This document shows, piece after piece, positions 17,525 through 26,309 of a stretch of 64,000 nucleotides of DNA; within the stretch, counting starts at the first letter, position 1, and each line of letters opens with the position of its first letter. The position numbers were made by a program, and so were the translations under genes. Source of the DNA: Clostridiales bacterium (GTDB lineage: Bacteria; Bacillota; Clostridia; Oscillospirales; Oscillospiraceae); NCBI GenBank assembly GCA_022786995.1, contig JALFUW010000025.1, positions 1 through 64,000 on the forward strand, read 5' to 3'. The notes under the pieces are model-generated. The model worked only from the letters and a program-made list of their open reading frames with translations, had not been told where the DNA came from and did not search any database.

Positions 17525-17919
17525 TGAGCGAGTTTTTGAAAATTGTGTCCCTTGTTCTGCTGACGGTTGTACTTGGCCTGTCAGTCGGAAAAACGGAGAA
17601 GGATATTTCTGCCGTTCTGGGGATGGTTTCTCTTTGTATTGCGGCTTGCGCGGCTGTTACGGTTCTGGAACCAGTGCTGGATTACCTGGTGGAGCTGCGG
17701 CGGGTCTTCAATCTGCCGGATGAACTGGTCAGCACGCTGCTGAAAGCGGTCGGAATCGCATTGACGGCAGAGCTTTCCGCAGCAGTCTGTACGGATGCCG
17801 GCAGTGCTTCGCTGGGAAAGATTCTGCAAATTCTGGGCGGAGCAGTGGTGCTGTCCCTGTCCATACCCATGTTCCGTACACTAATGACAATCATCAAGGA
17901 GATGACCGGTGGAATATGA
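17524..17919 (+). CDS. spoIIIAD: Stage III sporulation protein AD
   Basis: 131 aa, four hydrophobic segments; homologous in fold to SpoIIIAC. LPDELVSTLLKAVGIALTAELSAAVCTDAGSASLGKILQILGGAVVLSLSIPMFRTL is diagnostic. Overlaps spoIIIAE by 4 bp. Confidence 0.95.
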   Translation: MSEFLKIVSLVLLTVVLGLSVGKTEKDISAVLGMVSLCIAACAAVTVLEPVLDYLVELRRVFNLPDELVSTLLKAVGIALTAELSAAVCTDAGSASLGKILQILGGAVVLSLSIPMFRTLMTIIKEMTGGI

Positions 17920-18956
17920 TCCGTTTGATCGCTTCCGTTTTTCTTGTTTTCTGCCTGTGCCTGCCTGCCTCAGCGGTGGAATATACCGCGCCTGAGGTGC
18001 CGGATTCCGGCCGCGATCTGATGCCCGCCGAAACCGGCAGCTTTGGCAAGGGACTGGCGGAGCTGCTCAAGAAAGCCTGCCTGCAGATTCGCCCGGATCT
18101 GAATGAGGCTGTCAGGCTTGGCGCAGGCATCATTGCTTCTTCGCTGCTGGTCAGCATTCTGCGTACCTTTTCCGGCTTTTCCAAAGATGCTGTGAACCTG
18201 TCTGGTGTTGTAATTGTTTCCCTGCAGCTGCTGTCTTCCGCAAACGCCATGATCCGCCTCGGATGCGATACCATCCAGGAGCTGAGCAATTACGGAAAAC
18301 TCCTGCTGCCGGTTATGGCGGCGGCGCTTGCGGCAGAGGGAGGGGTTACCTCCGCTGCCGCGCTGTATGTCGGTACGACTGTATTTGACACACTGCTGGG
18401 CAGTTTGATCGCCGGAATCTTTACGCCGATGGTCTTCATTCTCCTGACGGTTGGCATTGCCGGGTGTGCGCTCGGGGATGAAACGCTGAAAAAGATACAG
18501 GATATGGGTAAGAGCGTCCTGACATGGAGCCTGAAAACCATTTTGATTGTGTACATGGCATATATGGGGATTACGGGTGTTGTCAGCGGAACAACAGATG
18601 CCGTGGCACTGAAAGCCGCCAAGCTGACAATTTCCACCGTCGTCCCCGTGGTCGGAGGAATTCTGTCTGATGCCTCAGAAGCGGTTCTGGTCAGTGTGGG
18701 TGCCATGAAAAACGCGGCGGGTATCTACGGCATTCTCGCGGCGGCGGCAGTTTTTCTGGAACCCTTTCTGAAAATCAGCGCCCACTATCTGGTTCTGAAA
18801 GGGACAGGTGCTGTCTGCGGGATTCTCGACCCCAAAGGCACAGGAGGACTTCTGGAGGTTTTTTCAGCCGCGATGGGTCTGATCCTTGCTATGACAGGGG
18901 TATGCTGCCTGCTGCTTCTGATCAGTACCGTCTGCTTTTTGCGGGGTGTGAGCTGA
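17916..18956 (+). CDS. spoIIIAE: Stage III sporulation protein AE
   Basis: 346 aa polytopic membrane protein with a signal sequence (MIRLIASVFLVFCLCLPASA) and about six to seven helices. SpoIIIAE blocks include GAGIIASSLLVSILRTFSGFS and WSLKTILIVYMAYMGITGVVSGTTDAVALKAAKLTISTVVPVVGGILSDASEAVLVS. Probable channel component. Stop and next start share one base. Confidence 0.95.
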   Translation: MIRLIASVFLVFCLCLPASAVEYTAPEVPDSGRDLMPAETGSFGKGLAELLKKACLQIRPDLNEAVRLGAGIIASSLLVSILRTFSGFSKDAVNLSGVVIVSLQLLSSANAMIRLGCDTIQELSNYGKLLLPVMAAALAAEGGVTSAAALYVGTTVFDTLLGSLIAGIFTPMVFILLTVGIAGCALGDETLKKIQDMGKSVLTWSLKTILIVYMAYMGITGVVSGTTDAVALKAAKLTISTVVPVVGGILSDASEAVLVSVGAMKNAAGIYGILAAAAVFLEPFLKISAHYLVLKGTGAVCGILDPKGTGGLLEVFSAAMGLILAMTGVCCLLLLISTVCFLRGVS

Positions 18957-19426
18957 TGGCGTGGCTGCGGGAGTATCTGGTCAGCGTTGTGTCGGCCTCT
19001 ATGCTCAGCGGAATTCTGATTCGTTTGACCCGCAACAGCGCCAGCGGGGAAATTGTCAGAATGCTGTGCGGAATCCTAATCACAATCGTACTGATCCAGC
19101 CGATTACTGGGAAAAAGGCGCTTTTGTGGGAGTCCGCACTGCCGGAATTCAGTGCGCAGGCCGAGGATGTCATTGCGGAAGGAACTGCCGCCGCGGACAA
19201 TATGAGAAAGGAATTCATAAAGCAGCGGGTGCAGACATATATCTTAAGCAGAGCCGGGGCTATGGACGCGGATATCCAGGCAAGCGTTACGCTGGGGGAA
19301 AACTTCGTCCCGTGCCACGTTCGTATCACCGGCAGAATATCACCAATAAACAGGAGTAAACTGACACAGATCATTGCTTCAGAATTGGGGATACCAAGGG
19401 AGCAGCAGGAATGGATTGGACAGTGA
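18956..19426 (+). CDS. spoIIIAF: Stage III sporulation protein AF
   Basis: 156 aa. The track starts at 18902, but ATG at 18956 overlaps the spoIIIAE stop (TGATG) and gives the usual start MAWLREYLVSVVSASMLSGILIRL. Two N-terminal helices, then a soluble ring-building-like domain. Overlaps spoIIIAG by 16 bp. Confidence 0.9.
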   Translation: MAWLREYLVSVVSASMLSGILIRLTRNSASGEIVRMLCGILITIVLIQPITGKKALLWESALPEFSAQAEDVIAEGTAAADNMRKEFIKQRVQTYILSRAGAMDADIQASVTLGENFVPCHVRITGRISPINRSKLTQIIASELGIPREQQEWIGQ

Positions 19427-19905
19427 ATAGAAACGCGGTTCTGGACTATCTTAAAAAATATAAATTCGTGATTCTTATTTTGCTGGCGGGAATTGTACTA
19501 CTGATGCTGCCGGGCGAGGAGGAAAAGAAGGAGGCGCCTGCCCTGGTCAGCCAGGAAATCACCCTTCAGGAGTCTCTGGAGAGCATACTGGGGGAGATTT
19601 CCGGCGCGGGTGAGGTATCCGTGCTGCTGACCCAGTCTGCGGGAGAAGAAACCATCTATCAAACCGACGAAAACACGTCTGTACAGGAAAACGGAAACAG
19701 CAGTCATAACCAGACAGTGCTGGTTTCCGGCTCAGGCAGAGAGGAAACCGGCCTCGTCAGAAAAGTGAAAGCACCAACCTATTTTGGGGCAGTTGTCGTA
19801 TGCCAGGGGGCGGACAACGCTTCTGTTCGTCTGGCAGTTGTGGAGGCGGTGAGAAGTGCCACCGGGCTTTCTACCGACCGAATCAGTGTTTTGAAAATGA
19901 AATGA
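19411..19905 (+). CDS. spoIIIAG: Stage III sporulation protein AG
   Basis: 164 aa. One membrane helix (FVILILLAGIVLLML) then a ring-building motif domain, LESILGEISGAGEVSVLLTQSAGEE and TYFGAVVVCQGADNASVRLAVVEAVRSATGLSTDRISVLKMK. SpoIIIAG forms the large ring of the feeding channel in the intermembrane space. Confidence 0.94.
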   Translation: MDWTVNRNAVLDYLKKYKFVILILLAGIVLLMLPGEEEKKEAPALVSQEITLQESLESILGEISGAGEVSVLLTQSAGEETIYQTDENTSVQENGNSSHNQTVLVSGSGREETGLVRKVKAPTYFGAVVVCQGADNASVRLAVVEAVRSATGLSTDRISVLKMK

Positions 19906-19920
19906 ATGGAGGCATTTTTT

Positions 19921-20484
19921 ATGAAAGTGTGGAAGAAGAATCTGGTTGCTGCCGCAATTCTGGTGACCGTTTGCGCCGGGATTTATGTCAACTGGCTGTA
20001 TACAGAAGACAAAACAGCCGCCAGTCTGGAGGATTCACTGGACACGCAGAAGGTCATGAACGAGGATACTCTGGTACTTAGCGGAGATATGGAGGCCATC
20101 GCCGCAGGCGAGGACGTGACTTCGACAGCCACGGACTATTTCGCCGCTGTGCGTCTGTCCCGGCAACAGGCCAGAGACAATGCGGTAAACCTGCTTCAGG
20201 AAGCCATGGCGTACAGCGGAAGTGAAAGCTCCAAGGATGTGGAATCGGCCATGGAACTGGAGGATATTGTGCAGACGGCGCTGAGCGAAGCGCAGATTGA
20301 AAGCCTGATCATTGCCAAGGGCTACGCCGACTGCGTCGCTTATATGTCAGGTGAGGGAATCTCGGTGGCTGTTTCTTCCCCGGAAGGCGGTCTGCAGCAA
20401 GCGGACGTGGCGGTAATCGCCGATATCGTGATGACCCAGTCCGATTATTCTCTGGACGATATCCGAGTGGTAGAAGTTCAGTGA
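19921..20484 (+). CDS. spoIIIAH: Stage III sporulation protein AH
   Basis: 188 aa from ATG 19921 (GGAGG 8 nt upstream; the track ATG at 19906 has no site). N-terminal helix WKKNLVAAAILVTVCAGIYVNWLY, then a ring-building domain with YFAAVRLSRQQARDNAVNLLQEA and EAQIESLIIAKGYADCVAYM. It pairs with forespore SpoIIQ. Last gene of the operon; a strong hairpin follows. Confidence 0.94.
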   Translation: MKVWKKNLVAAAILVTVCAGIYVNWLYTEDKTAASLEDSLDTQKVMNEDTLVLSGDMEAIAAGEDVTSTATDYFAAVRLSRQQARDNAVNLLQEAMAYSGSESSKDVESAMELEDIVQTALSEAQIESLIIAKGYADCVAYMSGEGISVAVSSPEGGLQQADVAVIADIVMTQSDYSLDDIRVVEVQ

Positions 20485-20493
20485 AACAAAACA

Positions 20494-20524
20494 GTCCCGC
20501 AGACGCTTGAGACGTCTGCGGGAC
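20494..20524. terminator. Terminator between spoIIIAH and the converging glycosyltransferase
   Basis: GTCCCGCAGACG and CGTCTGCGGGAC form a perfect 12-bp stem, 7-nt loop. T-rich tails exist on both sides (TTATTTTT plus, TGTTTTGTTT minus), so it can serve both genes. Confidence 0.88.
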
Positions 20525-20529
20525 TTGCG

Positions 20530-21468
20530 TTATTTTTGGGGATAATCCAGCACTTCCTTGGCAATATAAATTGGACGCTCCTTGCTCTGCTCAAAGATTC
20601 TGCCAACATACTCGCCAATGATTCCGATGCAGAACAGCTGAACACTGCTAAATAGAAGGATCAGGACGATAATTGTCGCATAGCCCGGGACGGCGATACC
20701 CCATACAAGCTTTTCAATGATGACCCAGATCAGGTAAAGAATCGCGACGATGCCGGAAACGCTGCCCAAAACGGTTGCCAGCCGGAGCGGGGCGGTGGAA
20801 AACCCGATGATTCCCTCAATTGCGTACTCCACCAGCTTCCAGAAGCTCCATTTTGTTGTTCCCGATGCACGCTCACAGGCGGTGTAGGGGATAAATTTGG
20901 TTTCATATCCCACCCAGGCAAACAGGCCTTTCGAAAACCGATGATACTCCGCAAGCTCCAGCAGGCTGTCCCGGACGCTTCGGCGGAAGGTGCGAAAATC
21001 GCTGGCATCCGGCTGAAGAGATACGCGCGAAAGCTTGTTGATCAGGGTATAGAAGCTCTTTTTGAAGAAGGAGAGCACCTTACCTTCGCCGCGTCGGTCC
21101 TGATAGGCCGCCACCACATCCACATTCTGGTCTTCATCCAGAATCCGAACCATATCCCGAACAATCTCAGGCCTTTGCTGCAAATCCGCGTCAATCAGAG
21201 CAATGTATTCGCCCCGGGCGTGCTCCAGACCTGCGTAAAGGCCGGCTTCTTTACCAAAATTACGGGAAAAGGAGATTACCTGAACCGGGCATTTCTGAGC
21301 GGCATGGATTTTCCTCAGGTTATGGAGCGTAGCGTCCCGGCTGCCGTCGTTGACAAATACGATCTCATAGTCGTAATCGCAGCCATCGAAAGCCGAGATA
21401 ACGGCATTCTGAAAAGCAGCTACGTTTTCCGCTTCGTTGTAGCAGGGAACTACCAGTGATAATTTCAT
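20530..21468 (-). CDS. Family 2 glycosyltransferase, GtrB/DPM1-like
   Basis: 312 aa from ATG 21468 (GTG 21477 is the alternative). The cytoplasmic GT-A domain (about 1-215) has LSLVVPCYNEAENV, IVFVNDGSRDAT, FGKEAGLYAGLEHA and the DXD-type ALIDADLQQRPE. Two C-terminal helices follow (VLGSVSGIVAILYLIWVIIEKL, ATIIVLILLFSSVQLFCIGIIGEYVGRIF). This is the polyprenyl-phosphate glycosyltransferase layout: sugar loaded onto bactoprenol phosphate for wall or teichoic acid decoration. No flippase or GT-C partner is next to it. The sugar cannot be read from the sequence. Confidence 0.9.
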   Translation of the reverse strand: MKLSLVVPCYNEAENVAAFQNAVISAFDGCDYDYEIVFVNDGSRDATLHNLRKIHAAQKCPVQVISFSRNFGKEAGLYAGLEHARGEYIALIDADLQQRPEIVRDMVRILDEDQNVDVVAAYQDRRGEGKVLSFFKKSFYTLINKLSRVSLQPDASDFRTFRRSVRDSLLELAEYHRFSKGLFAWVGYETKFIPYTACERASGTTKWSFWKLVEYAIEGIIGFSTAPLRLATVLGSVSGIVAILYLIWVIIEKLVWGIAVPGYATIIVLILLFSSVQLFCIGIIGEYVGRIFEQSKERPIYIAKEVLDYPQK

Positions 21469-21570
21469 TATGATCACTCACAATACAATAGGAATACCAA
21501 GATTATATTGTTTGGAGCTGCAAACGTCAAGCAGAAAGATTTCATTTGCAAAAGAATGTACGGAAACCTG

Positions 21571-21599
21571 TTGACAAGCTGCGAAAAATATGCTAACTT
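21571..21599 (+). promoter_or_regulatory. valS promoter
   Basis: TTGACA, a 17-nt spacer and TAACTT. Predicted transcription start is near 21606, which leaves room for the full T-box leader. Confidence 0.75.
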
Positions 21600-21605
21600 A
21601 AGCGA

Positions 21606-21830
21606 GAAATGTGTAGATGGGGAGGTTCCGCTTCCTGCGCCGAAAAGAGAGTACCCGGCTGGTGTGAGGGTATGCGGTGAAAAGCGGATGGTCGCCCCGG
21701 AGCGGACTCTCTGAATGTAGTAGGGGAGTACGGGCCTGCCCGTTACAGCGGATTGAGTGCCCGAAAGGGAATTCAGGTGGTACCGCGGAAAAATTTCGCC
21801 CTGAGTCAGCGATGACTCGGGGCGTTTCTT
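21606..21830 (+). promoter_or_regulatory. T-box riboswitch, valine specifier (GUA)
   Basis: Stem I is closed by CTTCCT/AGGGGAG and continues as AGAGAGT/ACTCTCT; between them the 3' side of the specifier loop reads GAATGTAGT, with GTA (Val) at 21717-21719. The T-box proper, AGGTGGTACCGCGG, is at 21775-21788. The terminator CGCCCTGAGTCA/TGACTCGGGGCG plus TTTCTT is at 21797-21830. Uncharged tRNA-Val should pair with both the GTA and the T-box bulge and permit valS transcription. Confidence 0.93.
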
Positions 21831-21851
21831 ATTTGCAAAGGAGCGAAAAAA

Positions 21852-24497
21852 ATGGCAAGAGAATTACCGAAGATCTACGAGCCTCAGCAGGTCGAGTCCC
21901 GGATCTACCAGATGTGGCAGGACGGCGGCTTCTTCCATGCGCAGAAGGATGAAAGCAAGAAGCCTTTCACCATCGTAATGCCCCCACCAAACGTTACCGG
22001 CCAGCTGCACATGGGCCACGCCATGGACGCGACATTGCAGGATACCCTGATCCGCTTCAAGCGGATGCAGGGCTATAATGCCCTGTGGGTTCCCGGTGTT
22101 GACCATGCCGGTATCGCCACCCAGATCAAGGTAGAGGAGGAGCTGCGCAAGGAAGGCCTGACCCGCTACGACCTGGGCCGTGAAAAGTTCCTGGAGCGTG
22201 TCTGGGACTGGAAGAATAAGTACGGCAATCGGATCGTGGAACAGCAGAAGAAGCTGGGCGCCTCCTGCGACTGGGACCGTGCCCGGTTCACCATGGATGA
22301 GGGCTGTTCCAAGGCTGTCCGGGAAGTGTTTGTTTCCCTGTATGAAAAGGGCCTGATCTACAAGGGTAGCAGGATCATCAACTGGTGCCCCCATTGCGTC
22401 ACCGCCCTGTCTGATGCCGAGGTGGAATATGTGGACAAGCCCGGCCACCTGTGGCATATCCGCTACCCACTGGCAGATGGCACCGGCGAAGTGATTGTGG
22501 CCACTACCCGTCCTGAGACCATGCTGGGCGACTCCGGCGTGTGCGTCAACCCCGATGATGCGCGCTACAAGGATATCGTCGGTAAGAAGGTCATCTTGCC
22601 CCTAGTGAATAAGGAAATACCCGTTGTTGCCGACGACTATGCCGAGATGGAATTCGGCACCGGCTGCGTCAAGATGACCCCTGCCCACGACCCCAACGAC
22701 TTTGAAGTCGGCCTGCGGCACAATTTGGAAGTTATCCGGGTTCTGGACGACAAGGGCGTTGTCAACGAGTTTGGCGGTAAGTATCAGGGCCTTGACCGTT
22801 ACGAAGCCCGCAAGCAGATCGTCGCGGATCTGGAAGCCGGTGGCTATCTGGTGAAGGTGGAGGACTACTCCCACAATGTGGGCACCTGCTACCGCTGCCA
22901 TCAGGATGTTGAGCCCATCATCTCCGCCCAGTGGTTTGTGAAGATGAAGCCCCTGGCAGAGGAAGCCATCCGGGTCGTGAAGGAAGGGGAGACGAAGTTT
23001 GTCCCTGATCGCTTCAGCAAGACCTATATGAACTGGATGGAAAATGTCCGTGACTGGTGCATTTCCCGTCAGCTGTGGTGGGGCCATCAGATCCCCGCCT
23101 GGACCTGCGCCGACTGCGGCCACATCACCGTGTCCCGGGAGGATGCCTGCAAGTGTGAAAAGTGCGGCAGCACCAACATCACCCGGGAGGAGGATGTGCT
23201 GGATACCTGGTTCTCCTCTGCCCTTTGGCCCTTCGAGACTCTGGGCTGGCCTGAAAAGACCGAGGATTATGACTACTTCTATCCCACGGACGTGCTGGTC
23301 ACCGGCTATGACATTATTTTCTTCTGGGTTGCCAGAATGATCTTCTCCGGCTGTGAGCACACCGGCAAGACCCCCTTCCACACGGTTCTGATTCACGGCC
23401 TTGTTCGGGACAATCTGGGCAGAAAAATGTCCAAGTCTCTTGGCAACGGCATCGATCCTCTGGAAATGATCGATAAGTACGGCTGTGATGCCCTGCGGAT
23501 GAACATGGTCACCAGCAATTCTCCCGGCAACGACATGCGTTTCTACACCGAGCGCTGCGAGGCCATGCGGAATTTCGCCAATAAACTGTGGAACGCTTCC
23601 CGCTATGTTTTGATGAATCTGGGTGAGGACGCTGTCAACGCACTGCCTGCGGCTGAAAAGCTGGAAATCTCCGACAAATGGGTGCTGTCCAAGCTGAACA
23701 CCCTGATTGCCGAAGTGACCGAGAATCTGGAAAAGTACGAACTGGGCGTGGCTGTACAGAAGGTGTACGATTTCATCTGGGATACCTACTGTGACTGGTA
23801 TATCGAGCTGACCAAGGCACGGCTGTATTCCGAGGATGCCGACCGAAAGCAGACCGCCTTGCAGGTGCTCGTCTACGTTCTGGATCAGGTGCTGCGGCTG
23901 CTGCATCCCTTCATGCCCTTTATCACCGAGGAAATCTGGCAGAGCCTGCCCCATGACGGCCCGGCTCTGATCGCTGCCCAGTGGCCTCAGTACCGGCAGG
24001 AGTTGGCCTTCAGCGCGGAAGAAAGCCACATGGAGTCCGTTATGGAAGCCATCCGTGCCATTCGTGCCCGCCGTACAGAAATGAACGTTCCTCCCAGCAA
24101 AAAGGCTGCCCTGTATATCCTGACCAGCAAGCCTCAGATCTACGCCGAGGGCGAGGGCTTCATCCAGAGACTGGCCTACGCGGATACCGTGACGCTGCTG
24201 AGCGCGGAGCCGGAGAATCTGGACGGCATGGTGACCATCACCACCGCGGATGCCAAGCTGTATATTCCCATGGGACAGCTGGTGGATGTGGCGAAGGAGC
24301 TGGAGCGCATCGCCAAGGAGCTGGCGGATGCCAGAAAGTTCCTTGCTTCTGTGGAGGGGAAACTCGCCAACGAGAAGTTTGTTTCCCGAGCCCCGGAGGC
24401 CGTTGTGGAAGCAGAACGCCAGAAGGCACAGAAGACCCGGGATCTGATCGCGCAGCTGGAGCAGAGCGAAGCTGCCATGCAGAAATTGTCCAATTAA
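21852..24497 (+). CDS. valS: Valyl-tRNA synthetase
   Basis: 881 aa class I synthetase. HIGH motif as GQLHMGHAMD near residue 50, KMSKS near 524, editing (CP1) domain with TTRPETMLGD, zinc-like cysteine pairs CADCGH and CEKCGS, anticodon-binding domain and a C-terminal coiled-coil arm. The upstream T-box gives the amino acid identity. AAAGGAG site before ATG 21852. Confidence 0.98.
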   Translation: MARELPKIYEPQQVESRIYQMWQDGGFFHAQKDESKKPFTIVMPPPNVTGQLHMGHAMDATLQDTLIRFKRMQGYNALWVPGVDHAGIATQIKVEEELRKEGLTRYDLGREKFLERVWDWKNKYGNRIVEQQKKLGASCDWDRARFTMDEGCSKAVREVFVSLYEKGLIYKGSRIINWCPHCVTALSDAEVEYVDKPGHLWHIRYPLADGTGEVIVATTRPETMLGDSGVCVNPDDARYKDIVGKKVILPLVNKEIPVVADDYAEMEFGTGCVKMTPAHDPNDFEVGLRHNLEVIRVLDDKGVVNEFGGKYQGLDRYEARKQIVADLEAGGYLVKVEDYSHNVGTCYRCHQDVEPIISAQWFVKMKPLAEEAIRVVKEGETKFVPDRFSKTYMNWMENVRDWCISRQLWWGHQIPAWTCADCGHITVSREDACKCEKCGSTNITREEDVLDTWFSSALWPFETLGWPEKTEDYDYFYPTDVLVTGYDIIFFWVARMIFSGCEHTGKTPFHTVLIHGLVRDNLGRKMSKSLGNGIDPLEMIDKYGCDALRMNMVTSNSPGNDMRFYTERCEAMRNFANKLWNASRYVLMNLGEDAVNALPAAEKLEISDKWVLSKLNTLIAEVTENLEKYELGVAVQKVYDFIWDTYCDWYIELTKARLYSEDADRKQTALQVLVYVLDQVLRLLHPFMPFITEEIWQSLPHDGPALIAAQWPQYRQELAFSAEESHMESVMEAIRAIRARRTEMNVPPSKKAALYILTSKPQIYAEGEGFIQRLAYADTVTLLSAEPENLDGMVTITTADAKLYIPMGQLVDVAKELERIAKELADARKFLASVEGKLANEKFVSRAPEAVVEAERQKAQKTRDLIAQLEQSEAAMQKLSN

Positions 24498-24508
24498 CTT
24501 ATTTTTCA

Positions 24509-24550
24509 AGACAGAGCGCAAACCATTGGTCTGCGCTCTGTCTTTATTTT
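24509..24550 (+). terminator. valS terminator
   Basis: AGACAGAGCGCA and TGCGCTCTGTCT form a perfect 12-bp stem followed by TTATTTT. Confidence 0.9.
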
Positions 24551-24553
24551 GAT

Positions 24554-24593
24554 AAAAACCCGTTTTCGACTGAAAAATCGGAAACGGGTTTTT
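24554..24593. terminator. Second, bidirectional terminator before spoIIAA
   Basis: AAAAACCCGTTTTCGA pairs with TCGGAAACGGGTTTTT (one G-T pair). It has A/T runs on both flanks and insulates the spoIIA operon from valS. Confidence 0.8.
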
Positions 24594-24628
24594 ATACTTA
24601 AGAAGACAAAGAACAAGGAGGAGATTAT

Positions 24629-24946
24629 ATGCACTTTACAAGCTTTTTGGAGGAAGGGCGACTGACGGTTGCTCTGACCGGGGAAATAGACCACCACTGT
24701 GCAAAAGCGTATATTCAGGCGATCGCGGCTAAAATTGAAGCGTATATGCCCGATGTCTGCGTGCTGGATTTTCGTGAGGTTTCGTTTGTGGATTCCTCTG
24801 GAATCGCTGTGGTTATCAACGCCCTGCGGAGTATGACACAGATCGAGGGACAGCTTCTGCTGACCGGTATCGCGCCCCAGCCTATGCGGGTATTCCGTGC
24901 ATCCGGGATTGATAAACTGGTTGAGATCAGGGAGGCAGTATCATGA
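24629..24946 (+). CDS. spoIIAA: Anti-sigma F factor antagonist (STAS domain)
   Basis: 105 aa STAS protein. The phosphorylatable serine lies in REVSFVDSSGIAVVI. When unphosphorylated it binds SpoIIAB and frees sigma-F in the forespore. AAGGAGGAG before the ATG. Gene order spoIIAA-spoIIAB-sigF with 4-bp overlaps identifies it. Confidence 0.95.
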   Translation: MHFTSFLEEGRLTVALTGEIDHHCAKAYIQAIAAKIEAYMPDVCVLDFREVSFVDSSGIAVVINALRSMTQIEGQLLLTGIAPQPMRVFRASGIDKLVEIREAVS

Positions 24947-25374
24947 AATTCGAAAACTATATGATTCTGGATTTTCCGAGCAAGTCCAGCAATGAAGCCT
25001 TTGCGAGATCTGCGGTTGCGTGCTTTGCGGCCCAAATGGATCCTACGTTGGAGGAGCTGGGGGACATCCGTACAGCGGTGTCCGAGGCCGTTACCAACTG
25101 CATCGTTCATGCCTATCCTGAAAAATTGGGTAACATTACCCTGCGCTGCCGCATTCTCAAGGATAATGTGCTGGATATTGTGGTAAAGGATAGGGGCGTC
25201 GGAATCCCTGACGTGGAACAGGCAAGAAGGCCCTCCTTCACCACAGGCGGAAACGAACGAAGCGGTATGGGATTCACCATCATGGAGAGCTTCATGACCA
25301 ATCTGGATATCTCATCCAAGCCAGGTAAGGGGACCACGGTACATATGCGTCGAAAACTGCAGCGCCGCCAATGA
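24943..25374 (+). CDS. spoIIAB: Anti-sigma F factor / serine kinase
   Basis: 143 aa GHKL kinase. N box DIRTAVSEAVTNCIVHAY, G1 box VKDRGVGIPDVEQA, then NERSGMGFTIMESFMTNLDISSKPGKGT. Phosphorylates SpoIIAA and sequesters sigma-F. Overlaps both neighbours by 4 bp. Confidence 0.96.
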   Translation: MKFENYMILDFPSKSSNEAFARSAVACFAAQMDPTLEELGDIRTAVSEAVTNCIVHAYPEKLGNITLRCRILKDNVLDIVVKDRGVGIPDVEQARRPSFTTGGNERSGMGFTIMESFMTNLDISSKPGKGTTVHMRRKLQRRQ

Positions 25375-26075
25375 GTGTATCGGAAGAACTGATTCACCTT
25401 GCCCAGGCCGGGGACAGGGATGCCGCGGAAAAGCTGGTAACAGAAAACTCCGGCCTGATCTGGGCAGTGGCAAGACGTTTCCTCGGCAGAGGCGTGGAGA
25501 CAGACGATTTGTATCAGCTTGGCTGCATGGGATTCCTGAAAGCGGTAGATGGATTCGATCTGTCCTTCGGAACACAGTTTTCCACCTACGCGGTGCCGAA
25601 AATCGCCGGTGAAATCCGACGTTTTTTGCGTGACGACGGAGCTGTGAAGGTATCGAGGAGTATTAAAGAGCGTGCCGCTGTTATCCGCTCCTGCCGCAAC
25701 CAGCTGGCAGCCGCGCTGGGAAGGGAACCGACAATTCAGGAGATATCGCGGCAGACCGGCATTTCGCCGGAGGATATCGCGCTGGCCGAAACGGCAACCG
25801 CTTCTACGGAATCCATCCAGCAAGAAAATGGGGAAGAGGGCTTTTCTCTGGAGGATGTTCTGACTGATACAGAATCAGAAGATCAGATGCTGGAGAAAAT
25901 CGCACTGCGTCAGGCAATTGCGAAGCTGCCCCAGCGGGAACGCTCCGTTGTGGAGCTTCGGTACTTCCACAGTCTGACCCAGCAGAGAGTTGCGAAAATT
26001 CTGGATGTCAGTCAGGTGCAGGTATCCCGCATTGAAAAAAGGGCCATTGCTCTGCTGCATGAAATGCTGAACTAA
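25371..26075 (+). CDS. sigF: Sporulation sigma factor F
   Basis: 234 aa. Region 2: LVTENSGLIWAVARRFLGRGVETDDLYQLGCMGFLKAVDGFD; region 3: PTIQEISRQTGISPEDI; region 4: RERSVVELRYFHSLTQQRVAKILDVSQVQVSRIEKRAI. Position after spoIIAB makes it sigma-F rather than sigma-G. The stop codon's last base is the first base of a palindromic repeat. Confidence 0.95.
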   Translation: MSVSEELIHLAQAGDRDAAEKLVTENSGLIWAVARRFLGRGVETDDLYQLGCMGFLKAVDGFDLSFGTQFSTYAVPKIAGEIRRFLRDDGAVKVSRSIKERAAVIRSCRNQLAAALGREPTIQEISRQTGISPEDIALAETATASTESIQQENGEEGFSLEDVLTDTESEDQMLEKIALRQAIAKLPQRERSVVELRYFHSLTQQRVAKILDVSQVQVSRIEKRAIALLHEMLN

Positions 26076-26238
26076 GGAAACGCTGATTAAATCGTCTGCG
26101 GCTGGGCGGCGAATCTTTTGCCCCTTCCGTGCAGTTCTGACAACGGGAAATACATACAGTATTCCTCCATTTTCAGAACTTTCGGCTGGGCCAAAATCTT
26201 CTGCCGCCAGCTCTTGCCGATTTATTCAGAGCTTCCCT
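26075..26238. repeat. 164-bp palindromic repeat, copy 1
   Basis: Imperfect terminal inverted arms (AGGAAACGCTGATTAAATCG left; AGGGAAGCTCTGAATAAATCG in the complement of the right end) surround a centre that reads GGAATACTGTATGTATTTCCC on the minus strand. The reverse complement aligns along its length with 49820-49983, also 164 bp. No coding potential. Confidence 0.8.
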
Positions 26239-26249
26239 AAAACAAACAC

Positions 26250-26278
26250 TTTACCTTTTGAGAAAAATGCGCTAAAAT
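26250..26278 (+). promoter_or_regulatory. pcrA promoter
   Basis: TTTACC, a 17-nt spacer and TAAAAT. The track's ATG (26277) lies inside the -10 box, so the real start must be downstream. Confidence 0.65.
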
Positions 26279-26309
26279 GGTCGCATCTTATATTTGGATT
26301 GGTGCGACT

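Noticed and set aside
22602-24521. 639-aa minus-strand ORF opposite valS
   Set aside because: Antisense shadow of valS; composition typical of reversed GC-rich coding sequence.
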